A stretch of 64,000 bases of DNA from Cristatella mucedo (taxonomy: Eukaryota; Bryozoa; Phylactolaemata; Cristatellidae): contig WPIO01000019.1 in the NCBI GenBank assembly GCA_009760855.2, forward strand, positions 769,501 through 833,500. Reading direction: 5' to 3'. Below are positions 1 to 14,139 of this stretch, piece by piece (the first letter of the stretch is position 1; every line of letters begins with the position of its first letter). Below the pieces are notes generated by a model, which searched no databases, was not told where the DNA came from, and saw only the letters and a program-made list of their open reading frames with translations. The translations under genes and the position numbers were made by a program.

Positions 1-283
1 GGAGCTGATATGGTCGTCTAACGAGAGGTCACTTTGGAATATGACACCTAGATTTTGAGCTGATGCAACAGGAGATATGCTGGAAGAGCCAATTTTGAGC
101 GTCAGCCTTTCCAATATCTGAATAACACTGAGTTTGCCCATAAGTATTAAGTTGGTTTTATCATCGTTTAGTTTTAGAAAATTTGCTGCCATCCATGTGC
201 GGACGTCATCAATGCATGCAGCAAGTGAGTTGAGAGAATTTCTGGTGCTCGAAGGCTGGGAGGGATCAAAGCAAACTTAGATC
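1..283 (-). mobile_element. L2/CR1-type LINE fragment, reverse-transcriptase 3' region
   Basis: This stretch matches the better-preserved copy at about 53466-53760 base for base over most of its length and in the same order. It corresponds to the part of the LINE just 3' of the YADD catalytic region. The left side is cut by the window edge. The reading frame on the minus strand is broken and I see no intact protein. Confidence 0.85.
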
Positions 284-1373
<1,090 letters not shown>

Positions 1374-1589
1374 CAACCAGATATTGAGACATAGATGAAG
1401 AGATATTCGCTTACACAAAGACAACCACGAAGTGCAACGTCGGCAAGACTCTGTGCGTTCAAGCGGAGTGACTGGTCAGCTTACGAAAGTTCGCAAGTTA
1501 CCCTGCCCTTGTTCCAGCAAGTTCATTATTTCAATTTGATCTGCCTTGCTTCCTCTCATTTTGACCGCATAAGAATGGCAGGCACATAG

Positions 1590-2730
1590 CAAAGTGAGCC
1601 CTTTTAACTGTGCTAGCCAAGCTTGACTTTCGCCCACTTGAACAGATTCACCACCTCTCACTACATAAGCAGGCACAGCATCCGCTCATAAGGCTAGGCT
1701 CGTTTCGCAGCTATGGCACTGCACAGCCACCAGTCTCGTCTCATTCCCTTTCGCATTCGTTCGCCACAGTTTCTTGTCCGTCCGGAGCGAGCTGCTCAGA
1801 TCCGTCTAAGCAGGAGCACATGCTGCTCAGATCCATCTGAGCTGAGCAGTGCCGCTCTTCGTCTCCTGCACAGCTCATTCCCATTTTGGCAGCAGCCGCA
1901 CTCCACCGTTAATGCCAAGAGGCGAGAGAGCTAGCAAACCTTATAATTATTAGTTGAAAGAAGGAGCCAAGCCGAGGTCATGGCCGGTACGTCTCATGCA
2001 ACTTCTAATCGAGATCGCCGTCCAACGGTGGTCCGGCTTCGGGCTGCGGCCGCTATCCGCGAAATCCTGCAGACACTCTCTCGTAGCGAGCTCTGCCAGC
2101 AGCCGGTCCTCGGTTCGTCTGCTGGGGGAGGCACGGCTTGGGCACGGCTAACGGAAAAATTTGGCTACCGGGTCCCTTTGTTGTAAGCAGTGAACGTCTA
2201 CATCGCCAAGCACACAGCGGGTCGCTGCCACTGTGAACCCTGTGGTTACCCGCCGCCGAGCAAGCACTCAGTGAGTCGCCACCGCCGCACCACGCACTCT
2301 TTGCTTACCTGCTGCTGAATGGGCGCAGAGTGAGCCGCCGAGCGCAAGCAGCAGCAGCAGTGAGCTGCCGAGCATGGTAAATCGGTGCCACCCCTGCCCT
2401 CTCTTTTTAGTCTTTCTCTGCCCGAAAGTCGGGAAGCACGGCTCGTGCAGATGGTCGCAAAAATCTCCCTAGTCCTGGCGGCGTTCGTCGGCCATCGGCG
2501 AGCTGCTGCTAGGGGTGACCAGGAGTGACCTACCGAAGAAGTCGATCGGTAACTGACTTTCCTCCTAACCCTTAGCCGTTAACCCTTGACCCTCTGCGGC
2601 CCACTGGGGGTAGCTAGTGGCTTGTCTTCGAGGTCTGGCATCAGTACAGGCGTCCAGCCACGGAATCTCGCCCCACCAAGTCGTGCCACTACAAATTGCA
2701 ACCCGTACCCGGACGAAGATTACTATTGAG
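1590..2730. other. GC-rich block, unexplained
   Basis: This block is clearly richer in G and C than its surroundings. It contains imperfect reiterations of a GCCGCCGAGC-like motif near 2245-2375 and a short CAG run at about 2349-2361. Several short overlapping ORFs occur, as expected of GC-rich DNA, but none is recognisable. It could be an old LTR or leader of a retroelement, or a promoter-associated island. No matching second copy is visible in the window, so neither reading is supported. Confidence 0.4.
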
Positions 2731-3292
2731 CCCGGCAAGGCTAGCAAACGCTGCGAAAGCAAGCCTGTAGTCTGGGGAACTCTGCTGATCAGGTACTGCC
2801 ATGAACTGATTCAAGAAGCTCAACAGAAGACTTAGTGCAATCTCTTTTTGAAGACCTCGAAAGAGGAGCAATTCTCTGTTTCTAATATATAATGTCCACA
2901 GGATGTGCATCAACGCGCCTCTATGATTAGACTGAGGCTGGTACTATGACAAAGCAGAGGAGAGTAGCCAACCCTCAGTCGGGTTTCACAAAGCTTTAAA
3001 AAAGGCAAATGAACATCGTAGCGCTAGAAAAAAGAAAACTAATCGCATCGTTACTGGGTTATACAATCAACATTTTAATTCAAAAGCAAAAAGTGTACAT
3101 ATTCTTCGATCCAGAAAGTCGGCACTCGGCTTAGAATACCAAGATTAAGACCTTATATAGTGTTCTAAGAGAGCCAAATCTCCATCAAGGCACTCTACCT
3201 ATGGTGCAAGGGAAGCAAATAAATGAGTTAGTGATATCACTCGAAGGTTTCAGCATCAATGATCACATACAAAGCAATCACATACTCAGCAG
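2731..3292. other. No recognisable gene
   Basis: The sequence becomes AT-rich and I see no motif or repeat match here. Confidence 0.5.
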
Positions 3293-3695
3293 GCCACACA
3301 CTATTTGTAGCTTCTTTTTAAATATGGCAAATGGGGTGATTTCGTGACGACAGTTCGACTGAAAGTTCCAGGCTTTGGGTGCATGTAAAGTACAAGCATG
3401 GCTGCCCTAAGATTTGAGGTCTGTTACAGGCTCAGCTACATTTATTGATTGAGGAGATCAAATGGTTCGAGACAAAGCCCTTTTGAGAAGCAGTTCAAAT
3501 ATTAGAAAAGGACACGGGAATGAAGGAACTTATAAGGGAGTGGCAAAAATTTAATTCAATACTCTGCTTGATAGATAGCCGGTTCTGGTCGGAGAGACAG
3601 TGGCCTACTATGGCAATTTTAATGCTTTTTGTGACAGGCAAGCCTCGCTGCAGAGTTGTGCACCAACTGCAAGTGTTTTAGTGCTGATAACGGAA
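3293..3695 (-). mobile_element. Degraded L2-type LINE 3' fragment
   Basis: Read on the minus strand this follows the same order as 52925-53300 of the best L2 copy. Shared landmarks are the block around 'ccaggctttggg' and the block encoding the Gln-Leu-Val-Gln-Asn region ('ttgtgcaccaactgcaag'). It has many substitutions and small gaps and no open frame. Confidence 0.7.
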
Positions 3696-6480
3696 GACAA
3701 GCAGACAGTGAGATCTTGAAATCCAAATAAAATTTAATGAAGCCACAGAAAAGCTATAACTATGGCATTATGTTCTAATCAATGTATGCCTAAAAGGTAG
3801 CATCACACTGGGATCATAATGCTGAATACCTTGTCTTTCAGGTTGGTAAGTAGACATTATAGTGACTCTAATTGCCATTAATTGACAAATTGATGTCCAC
3901 GTGTGGTAAGAGTTAGTCCTAAAATATTCCCTAGCTTAAGCAAGCTTAGTCGGGATCAGGAAGGAATTCTTCTGACTACAGAACAAAAGCTTACACTGAA
4001 ATCTGTTATAGAATAACATATATTCAAATTAGGTAATGGCACAAAAAGTTAATGGAGTGACGGTCGAAATCCAATCACCTTATGGTTAGAATTGCTCAAT
4101 TCCTTGCTCTCCAGATCCTGCGAGAGAGTGAGTGAGTATCGTGCCATATTGGCTAGCGTTTTGCTTGCATGGTTCCGAAATCGCCATTTAAATGGTAGCT
4201 CCACACACACACACACACGTCAGTTCGTAGAGTTTCGGAAGAAACTGTAATGCACGGTAAAAGTGGTAAGCAGAAGTACATCGGCTGTGTAGCTTCGTGG
4301 CTGGAAGCTATTCTGTAGCTAGGCAAAGCTGTAACTAGTCTTGGGCCTCGGGCAGTCTCCTGAGTGAAATCGGATGAGACTTCAGCTGTCACGTGTTCAT
4401 AGATAACCGCGAATCGACCAACTCGTAGTGTCACAAATAATGTTGCTCCGATTCACTATTTGCTACAGGTTGCCGTCAGCTCAGTGTGGTGAAGTTCGCT
4501 TGGAAATTCGTTATTATTCACCCAGCTCCGAGCGAGCCTATCGCCTTCAGCCGCTTCATCCGAGTGTTCACTGGGACTCGCCCGGGCCGCCCGAGCCTAC
4601 GAGCTTGCTTCTTAGCTCCATAGGTTGCAGGAGGCGTCCAAGCACCACAGCAGCAGGACAAAGCAGCAGATGCAGCAGCTTCCGAGGTGGTGAATGTATA
4701 TGTTGACAAGATGAAACCTGATCGGAACTTGACCTTGCTCAAGGAACCCTATTGCAGGGAGATTAAATGGATTGCCGGGCAGTCAGCTCTTAATCAAACA
4801 TGCCTGCTGCGTTCAGTCGAAGGAGTCCAGGGCTCTCTGGCTCCCATAGTTCTCTATGGCAGAGAAGGATGCTGAAATACTTCGACGGTCCCATCATCGC
4901 TGCACCTGGCAAGGACATAAGCACTGCCGACTAGCATTAACCATCTGAACTCGTAAACTAATATGGAATTATTATAAGTATGCTCTAAACATTATGTGAG
5001 AGCGACTCGGGTGCATTGGCCAGCCACATGTTGATGTTAGAACACGAGCACAACAGTGCACTTGCTCTACCTTCAGCCAATCTTGTCCTCCAGCAAGCAG
5101 GAAACGTGGCATCGTCGGCATGAAAAGGAGCACGAGTCGAACCGTTCATGGCTCTTTGTGAGAACCTACGAACAATTCCCGTACGCTATAACGAAACAGC
5201 CCGGGGAGCTACATTCTGAGCGATCGATACTGACAAAGGCGTCGCCAGCTTCAGCCGTACCTGGCTGTGCATTACCGCTCCATCACTTAATGGCACGACC
5301 GTCGTCACCAGCATGCTCCCTTGTGGCCTGCTGAGGCGGCCATTGTGCCCTCAGCAAGCAGAACGACCGTCATGGAAAGATGGGAAGTGTGGCCAGAGTG
5401 ATGAGGGAGGCCTGGATGAAGCTGGGGCAGGATCAGTCTTGTCAGAAGAGGGGCCTTATGGCCGAAATACTTTTACGTATACTTTTACGTTCATTCCAGA
5501 CAGGCCGTGCTGACGCGGTAGTACTAGGCACCAGTGATTCTCGTTGCAACAGAGTACAAACTACATGAATAGTGATACTGGGCGAAAGAAAAACTTCTTC
5601 GCTTCTGAATTATGCTACAGCCCGAAAAGGGCAGTAAAACCGAAATTACGCAATTAAAATTGCCAAAACTAGCAATACAATTTCAAAACTTTCTTCACGA
5701 GTTACTAGTCGAGCTAGTTGCCGCGTCAAAGACCGTACGTATGATGAGCTGAAGTAATCTCAGGTGATAGGTCTCCAGAATGTGGTTAAATGGTTATTGG
5801 GGTAAGGCAAAAGACCATGCCTCTACTTCCTTCGGGGCGTGGTGTTTGAACCCTACCATGCAACTGTTCTCTTCAGCCTTACGAGTCGAATGGGCAAGGT
5901 GCAGCAGCGATAAAACCTCAAAGCTTTCGGTTCCGATTCGCTAGGATTTACAATGCTCGATAAGTCAGATATTGGCCTAGCTAATAAGAGCATACGCTTT
6001 TTTCAAAGTTTTCCAGAGCTAGCATGTACGGTTTAGTGCATTGGATAGTCGGTCACTCTCGCGATTTTACTTGACAATAGAGTACATACCAAACTAATGC
6101 AACGTAATGGAACGAGTGTCCGTCTCTAACTCTACTAAGCAGCAAAGGCTAAGTGGCTATTATGCATGAGAGTTTTGCACAGCCAAAAAAGCATAAGCGG
6201 CTTTCGGTGAGCATGTTTAGCCAACATACTTCATCTCACGCAAAATAGGGAAAGCAAGAAGCATTGTTGAGTCAGGAAGGGCTGAGCTAGTGAGTAGCTG
6301 TGAAGTACTAGCTCGGGGCGGCGGCAGCTTGATTGGCTAGGCGGGTGATAGAATGATGCAAGACATTAACATCTCCCTCTTAAAAACCAATAATTATTGC
6401 TGCTGCTAAGGAATGCTTCTTCAAAAGTAAAGATAAATCTGAAAAAACAGCGACTTTGGCAGCACCGCTGCCAATATCTG
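3696..6480. other. No recognisable gene; mostly unique sequence
   Basis: Short ORFs at 4428-4706, 4687-4875 and 5056-5568 are unrecognised and lack flanking splice signals that would argue for exons. A short (CA)n run lies at 4201-4218. A tRNA-like patch is listed separately at 5765-5880. Confidence 0.5.
5765..5880 (+). repeat. Possible tRNA-derived SINE remnant
   Basis: A box-B-like stretch (GGTGTTTGAACCC at about 5847-5859) follows a box-A-like GGTTAAATGGTT by about 60 bases, the spacing of a pol III promoter. The sequence does not fold into a convincing tRNA and has no clear partner copy here. It is called a decayed SINE rather than a gene. Confidence 0.35.
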
Positions 6481-6981
6481 GTAGGTCCCATCATTCTATG
6501 GCTCCAGCCTATCTTTCAGATATTCTACCCCATCAGGCCAAGCATCGTACCACCCGATTTTCGGAATCCAACGGTCTAAAAATAGTTCGTACAAACCTTA
6601 AATCCTTTGGTGACCGTGCATTTAGTTCGTATGCTCCCAAAGCCTGGAACTTCCACCCGACCTGCGTCAGAACATCCCCTGACCTGACCACATTTAAAAG
6701 GAACTTAAAAACACACCTATGTAGGACAGCATACAGTGGGTCCCTGTGATTCGTCCTTGATGTGCTTATGCGTGCTGACACTGTGCATGCTGCCACTAAC
6801 CTAATTTGCATGCTGACCCTGTGCATGTCACCCCTAACCATATAATTCATTTTGTTAGTTTTTCAAGCATGATTTTACTTACCATTCAATTGCATTTCAC
6901 TTTGCAGCAAATGTAAAGCGCCTAGAAAGAGATTAAGTTCTCTGAGGGCGCTTTATCAAGTGCATTATTATTATTATTATA
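6481..6981 (+). mobile_element. L2-type LINE, 3' end with (ATT)n tail
   Basis: The plus-strand frame from 6495 to 6749 reads into the typical end of an L2/CR1 ORF2, with [16 protein letters not shown], a [14 protein letters not shown] block and the terminal [16 protein letters not shown], then stop. The 3' untranslated part follows with the conserved hairpin: AAAGCGCC at 6915-6922 pairs with GGGCGCTTT at 6946-6954. It ends in ATT repeats at about 6966-6980. It is 5' truncated, as is usual for LINE insertions. Confidence 0.93.
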
Positions 6982-9900
6982 TCACTAGAGTCGACACTGT
7001 GGCTCTTCCCAAGCGCCTGTCTAAAGAGCTAAATCGCGAGGCCAACGTTGTGAGCACGGCAGAGTACTGACACCTCGAGAACAGTGCCCCACATTTAACC
7101 ACCAACGGCAAGCCGAGAACCCGGTGCAGATTATGCACCGAGATCTGCTGATGCCAACCACTGATGTCGCCTCCCAACACGCGATGGTATGAGCTGATCG
7201 ATTGCTCAGCAATGGATACTGTTGGGTGCCATCGCCCTAAACAGGATATACCATCTCATCAGCAATTTCATCTAACAAAACCACTACGGTGCAAGTAAAG
7301 GTAGAGTGGCTACCACGTGCTTTCAGCTGTCTTAGGTGATAGATCTGGGTAGTTTTTACCTCCCAATAAGCTTCCACATCGTTGTTTCAGCTGCTAAAGT
7401 GTTCCTTAGATATTTGATGCTGCTTTGGTCAGCAGGCTGATTCTCATCCACTAGTGATGAACAAAAGAGGATCAGCGTTTTGTGCCAATCTGAAAAGCCA
7501 ATTGTTCATGTCAGACACCTTAATAACAAGCAAAAAACAATTTTCAGACATAGATAAGCCCTCATAATAGTTCCCTGTGAATTTCCGCCGTTATTAAAGA
7601 ATGATACCCATCATAAACTTCACTCACAGCTGTTTTAGTTTGCTCAGCTTTAGCATAGGCGTGAAAATGCTAGCCTTTTCTAGCTGAGGTCTAGGGCTCA
7701 AGTCCTGCAGCATGCGTGAAGCACCTGTAAAGAGATCAAGTTTCACATTGGTGCAAAACAAAGGATAGATGTTTTTCGTTGCTTTAGTTTTCTCGTCATT
7801 TATCTCTATAAAATGCTTTCATTAGAGGCTATATCATCTGCAAAATTATTCGAAAACATTATGCACTCGAATTTAGTTTGAAGATCAAAAGTTTCGGCTA
7901 TTTAGTTTGACTTTTTGAAGTCATGCTCGATATCGCAACCAATTGTTTCAATTTCCAGCACAGAGGAAGAACCTTGGTTTTTTGCATCTCACATAAGGAA
8001 GAAGTGACCAAGATGGCTGGAGAGACAGTCTCTGGCCATTCCAATAGTAGAAGTAGTTCCCAGCTACTTTAATAGATTCTCTGGCTACCTAATATATTTG
8101 AAGGATATCAATTTTGAATATCTCGGTAGGAAGTAAATTAAATTCGCGAACATCTGAAAGCCGCTCTATACCATTACGATGTTTTTGTCGCCAGCACGGC
8201 GGTTCCTAATTCTGCCGGCCAATTAGTAAACTGAGCCGGTCACCAACGAAGCACTAGGATGACATGGTATGTATCGTCTTGCAATGCAAGCTCCAACAGT
8301 TGCAGAAATGCTATACTATTTTGCCGCTTGTCTAATTCTGGCAAAATCTTAAAAATAGCGTACCATGTCAATGGCTATTGTTGTTTGCCCTCTCGAAATC
8401 ATCACCGTTCCGTCAGCTCTTAGCTAAGAACGTGCTATCTGATACCGGCAATAACTAAGCATTCTCTTATCGTGAGAGTGCTGATATTTCCACGGACTCT
8501 ATTCCAACGGAAGGAGAAGGCAGTATCAGCATATGCCTGGGAAGTGGTCCACCTGGGTTGAAAGCGAGGTTTTAAGCTCTTTCCCGCTATCTGCTATCAA
8601 ATCTTTGTTCGGCTTGGAATGAACCGTATTCATGACGTATTTTTATTGAAGCAGCATATTTAGTAATAATGGACGTATTTTTTCTCGTGTTTTGTGCTCC
8701 CCGTGACTCGCTGAACCAACCTAAGTTATAGAAAATAATTATTTTTTGTGGATCTGATATTGGATAGCAAGCTGCAGATAGCTACTATTCCTCTCTAAAT
8801 TATACATGCATGTGCCAGAGGAGAATATACATGGGGTGCGGTGGAAATATTGCATAGTGAAAAATGCATATATTAAGTGTCTTGAAATAACTCTGGTCAT
8901 ATATCACATGCTAGCAGAGGACAGTCTTATTATTAAGCTACTCTAGGGACAGGTTAGCGGTCGCAAGTATTGTTTAGAAGTCCTAAATATATGCTCAATA
9001 AATTATTAATGATAAAATTTGGAATTCGTGAAAAGTATTTGTAGCTCGTAAGTAAACATCTCGTCCTTTTTGAAAAAAGACTTCCGATTTCACCATTAAC
9101 AATGCCGGGCACGAGCAATCAATTACATAATAGTTACGTGAATCTTCTCTAAATAGGAAATTTGAGACGGGTTAGTAAATATGGCTAACACCTGTATAGC
9201 AGTCAATGAGGCTGTAAATACCCTTGGAGTCCAGTAGCCGGAGTTTTTATAGGAAGGTCTATCCAAGACGACCAAAAGACCAACTGGAACACAGAAATTG
9301 GGTAGCACGGAATGACTTCTTTTTAAAGCCCTCAAAACACTGTGTCCCCTAGGGCAGATCGGCTATGAAGCATTGGCGGGAGGTTCGCTTGCCGGCCAGC
9401 CTCAGAAGAAGATTGCACCAATTAAAAAATGGCTAGTAAAATATGGATACCGTACCTGCCTGCACTACAATTGTAAGCCAGTAGCTCAGCATTCCTAATA
9501 CAATCTTTAAAAAAAGGCGCAGCACCCAATTTTGGAAGAGCCTTCGGCTCTCCTTCGCAGGTATAATAATCGAAAGCCTCTAGGTAATGATCTGAACATT
9601 ATTTGGTGCCATCATGTTCCGATTCTGATGCTGGGTGCCGACATCCGGTGCGAGGCAAACATGTGCATTTGCATCTTCAGCAAAATGGGAAGCATCTCCG
9701 TGCCTAAATTTATATGGAACTGGCTAGATGTGCTCTTTTTCGGCTAAGAAGTTATTAAACGTCTATTTAGGTCATTTTGAACCTCCCCCGGCTTTCACTC
9801 ATCGTCAGTGTAGGAGATCCAGAACATCATGGCACCCTTAAAAAACGAATAATGTCTACCTACTTGTCTATCGGTGCACCCGTTTGGACAGCCAGGGTTA

Positions 9901-11079
9901 GGCCACCTCTCAATGGGCCAGTCAGAAACGATAAAGTCTATAGCACCTCAAGCCAAACAATCAGCCACTTGAATAAATGATCACCTACAATCTGGCAACC
10001 AAGTTAGAACGTGCGTGCACCGTTCAGGACTACCACGGCAGCTGTTATCTTTTTACCACCGACTTAGGTGGCGATAGCAGTTAATAGTTGGACAGCAGCT
10101 ATTGAACTTTTTGGTGACAAACATGTCAGGGGTTACCTGCTCAGGCAAAAATAAAGTGAAACTAGGTTACGATAAATGCTCGCCTAGGCTGAGAGCATGA
10201 GATCCTGCCATTCCTCGGATTAGTACAATATCCTACTGCCATTTCACAGTAGTGCCAGATCCTCTTCTTCAATTTTAAGCATGAACAAGCTTTCTTATTG
10301 CAGCCAGCACAAGAATTAAAAAGATAAAATACGTGAACGTCTTTTCTCGTACCATCCACTGCCAGTCCATCGGTCAAGGTCGAGGTCAGGCGATCTGCCG
10401 CTGACTGACGAGACATATGGGCAGAGTCTAGATTTTACTCAATTTTGCTACCATAATTCCTAGCGAGGGCGAGAAGCGGGTATAGGACCAGCAAACATGG
10501 TTGCCCAGAAAATTTGCTCAGCCCTAATTTCTTTCCGGTCTCGCCTACAAGCAAATACCGTATAGACGTCCTTGTGTTGGAAGAGTATTTCACATTAAAA
10601 AATCCCTCGGTAGCTATTAACCTGCAAGGTAAGTCAGCTGAAGGCTAATTGCATTTGCATCCGACATTAATGTGACTAAAAAGACGTGAGGGTAGATGAA
10701 AAATGTCTTAGCCCGAAGCCTATCGTTACTTGGTACATCACAGGCAACCAATTTCTGGCTGATTGTCGTCGAATTCGCGTTCGATTGCATCCGGCCAGGA
10801 ACCATAATCATCATAACTTGCTGACATTTCTCTATCGTACCTCGTAAACACTGAAGGATGTCAGGCAAAGTGGGACTGCTTCTGCGGTAAGACATTTTTG
10901 TAGCTTAATAAAATTTCTTAAATGCAGTAGCTTGCAGTTCAGCAATCGTGTAAGATTATCCAGGAAAAAGTAGAAAGGAAAGCAAGAGGAACAACAACAA
11001 TCTATTTAAATTTTTAGTAGCGCTTATTTAAGGCTTCTGATTCACCATAACTTCAGAATGAAAAAAAAGATTTATGGTT
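6982..11079. other. No recognisable gene
   Basis: No gene is visible. At about 7640-7740 there is a weak match to the 3' half of the S1 SINE (a 'gctcaagtcctgcagcatgc' stretch, then 'gaagcacctgtaaagagatc'). The remaining short ORFs (9123-9335, 9532-9747, 9777-9980, 10162-10416, 10617-10895) show no family signature or splice context. Confidence 0.5.
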
Positions 11080-12690
11080 GTCCTGGTTTGACCCAGCTGT
11101 GATGTGGTCGTCTATAACTACCAATGTCGTAGTCTCAAGTCCGGCAGCATGTACCAAATCCTGCTTATCTGACCACATGCAAATCTCAATAAATCTACAG
11201 TGTGCGCCCACCTCCTCCTCTAAAATAACCCATGAATCGCGAAACCTCAAGACTTTGGACATCAATACTGTCCATTAAAGAATATCTGCTGCACTTCTGC
11301 TGCTCAGTTCTCCCTCCGATCTGTCATCATTGGTAGATTGCTACAACACGACACTAGCTAACAGGCTCGATGAGATTGCACCTCTGACTGAGCACACTGT
11401 GTGCCCTTGCTCAGACGGCCTATAGTTTACCACTGACATTAAACTAGCCTGGTACTTAGTCTACTAACTAGTAACTAGTCTACTAAGAGGAAGCTTGAAA
11501 AAGCATACACAAGATTATGACTGACTGTCCATCGACAGGCATATGAAGACTACTCTAGGTCGTACCAATCAACCCTAGCAAAGTCCAAGTCTAGCTTCTA
11601 TAAAAACATTGTTGAATCACTGATGCAGAATCAAAAAATGCTTATGTCGACGATCAAGAAACTCCTCAACCGCTCCCAGATTAGCTCCTTACCTGATGAT
11701 CCTTGTGACGATCTAGCCGATCGCTTCTTTCGACACTTTGTGCAGAAGATTGACAAAATTAGGGACTCCATCCCTGTGATGACAAAATTCCCCCTAGAAC
11801 GCTGTTCCCCGATTCCTGGCTGAACCTCTACGTCTGAATTTAAGCAAGTCACTAGTGATCTCGTCCTGATGGTAATATCCCAATAAAAGAAGGCGAAAAG
11901 TCCTCTGGACCCTATTCCAGCTGTCCTTCTCCTACGTTACATTGATCTGCTGCTTCTATCCATAACTAACATCATTAGTATGTCATCAGCCTCAGGTCAT
12001 GTCCCAGCACCTTTCCCAAAATCTGTAGTCAGGCCACTTCTTTTGAAATCAACACAAGAGCAAGCGAACTTGAGTTACTACCTCCAAGCCTCCTTTTCTA
12101 CCAATCCGATTAAAGTCACTGGAACGGGTCGTGGTGGACCAGCTGCACACTTTTTATGAAACTTCAAACCTTACTATTAAGGAAGAGTCTGGCTTTAGAG
12201 CTAATCACTCCACAGAGTCAGAATTGCTTATGGTGTACAACGATCTACTTAGTAATGCAGACATACGTAGGTGTCTGCTTGTTTAGCTCGATCTTTTGGC
12301 AGATTTTGATACTCTCGATCACAAAGTTCTTCTAGAGCACCTCTCATCTCGCCTTTCAGCCCTGGCACTGCTCTGCAGTGGTTCAGGCCCTATCTCAGTG
12401 GGAGACTCCAGAGTATTGACGTGAAAGGACAAAGATCATCTGAGGTACCTCTGAAATATGGAGTACCTCAGGGCTCCGTGCTAGGTCCGGATATTTTCAC
12501 GGTTTATATTCTCCCTCTTGCTGATGTGATTGCCAAGCACAATATAGGCTTTCATTTCTATGCGGACGACACTAATTTGTACCTTTGCTTTGATCCCTCC
12601 CAGCCTTCGAGCACCTGGAATTCTCTCAACTCACTTACCGCAGGTATTGATGTCATCCGCACATGGATGCAATAGGCCCACATAATGATT
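11080..12690 (+). mobile_element. L2/CR1-type LINE copy with endonuclease end and reverse transcriptase, broken
   Basis: This is the only copy of L2 family 1 that reaches upstream of the reverse transcriptase. The frame from 11080 has a SDHMQISI block typical of the end of an AP endonuclease. A linker follows with YNTTLANRLDEIAPLTEHT (about 11340-11400). Reverse-transcriptase blocks come next: a LLADFDTLDHKVLLEHL region near 12290-12345, KYGVPQGSVLGP near 12456-12492 and the catalytic HFYADDTNLYL near 12554-12586. In-frame stops and frameshifts break it at several places, for example before the LLADFD block. It ends abruptly after WMQ near 12675 and lacks the 3' hairpin and tail, so it is truncated at both ends and inactive. 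Confidence 0.9.
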
Positions 12691-13654
12691 TTGCAATTTC
12701 AGTCTAAATGGAGAACTGTAAAGGATCCGGTATAAACTCTTGTGTGACTTCTCAAGTGACTGATCTGTAAAATGAACTGATAACCAATAAACTCGGAATG
12801 AGCACGATTAGTCGCGTAAGACTTTACCCACAGATTCCAGGATCCCAGGGCAGTGACATTTCCACCGTCAGTGGTGCATACGTAGAGCTCAAATTCAGAT
12901 AAAAATTGTGCGATTACTTATTTCGTCAGTATTCGGTTTGAGCTATTTAGTGAAATCTTTCAAAAAATTTTGACACAAGGAAATGCAGAAAACAAATACT
13001 TTGCCAAAAAATTCCAAATTCAGTATAAGCTTTAATGTATAGGTCTAACGATTGCCGATTTGAAAGATATTGGAATGACCCCATCATCCAGCTAAGGATT
13101 GCAAATCTTAGTTATGGCTGTACTAAGTATTCTGCCAGTTCAAAAGCATATTACTAGGCCTCTAAACGACGTTGCAGTTAGCTAATATTTTTCAAATCAC
13201 GTGGATGCTTCTGTTTCATTCTAATATATGTGGGTCAGCCGTTTCACTCCCGGAAAGTTCTGCAATCGCATAAGACAGTAAACAAATAAGTTCTACTGCC
13301 ATGCGGGAGACTTACTTAAGGTGTCGGTCGCTGCCACTAGTTTGTGCTCGGCCTGGCTAACGGCCTGCTTCTTGTGCACAGTTGCTTTTGCAGCTATGCT
13401 TGCATTTCCCATCTCGCTTTCTCGTTCTCGGGTTCTGTTTCAGTGTTTCTTCAAGCCGAAATTCGACACGGTCGGGGTTTGTTTGAGTCAAGGGTACATG
13501 ACTTAAGCTAGAAGAGCTGGTCTTACGAGGAAAAGCTCGATGAGGAAGTAATTCAGATAGGCTTTCTAGATCAGAGGTAATAGGAAATGGTAAATAATCG
13601 TGGATAAGGTGAAGGAGAGCTTCTGGACGACCAAAAGTGGTTCATGAAAGGTTA
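12691..13654. other. No recognisable gene
   Basis: I see neither coding motifs nor repeat matches. The ORF at 13321-13506 is unrecognised. Confidence 0.5.
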
Positions 13655-13960
13655 ACAATAACAATAATAGTGCTTTTGTTAAAACACACTCTTAGAACTC
13701 GATATCTTTCTAAGGGCTTTGCATTTGCATCAAATGTAAACGCGATTGAATGGTGAGTAGCATCACACTTGATAAACAACTAGGATAACATGGTTAGGGG
13801 TGGCATGCACAGGAAAGACGAATCACGGGGACCCACTAAATGCTGTACTAGATTGGTGCGTTTTAAAGTTTTTTTTTCATGTGATCAAATTAGGGAAGTT
13901 TTAACGCAAGTCGGGAGTGAGTTAAAACTCTTCAGTACTTTCCGAGCCGTAAGTAATCAT
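13655..13960 (-). mobile_element. Degraded L2-type LINE 3' end
   Basis: On the minus strand this keeps the hairpin region ('ttagaactcgatatctttctaagg'-like, 13688-13712), the block 'taacatggttaggggtggca' at about 13787-13806 and 'gacccactaaatgctgt'. These are in the same order as at 52680-53000. It is heavily substituted. Confidence 0.8.
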
Positions 13961-14139
13961 TAAGCAATGGTTATAATTTCCTGACGCCGAATAACTATTT
14001 GGAATGTTGAGTAGGTAAGGCCTATCTCTTGCAATATACCTGATATTTGCGGTTTCGTCTAAAGGACATACAGTGCAATGATGCCTGCCTAAAGATTAGG
14101 GCTGATAACAGTTGTCTCGCATAATATTGATGAAAAATA

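Noticed and set aside
11078-11278. ORF taken alone as a small gene
   Set aside because: Its SDHMQISI block and position upstream of reverse-transcriptase blocks make it the endonuclease end of the LINE copy.
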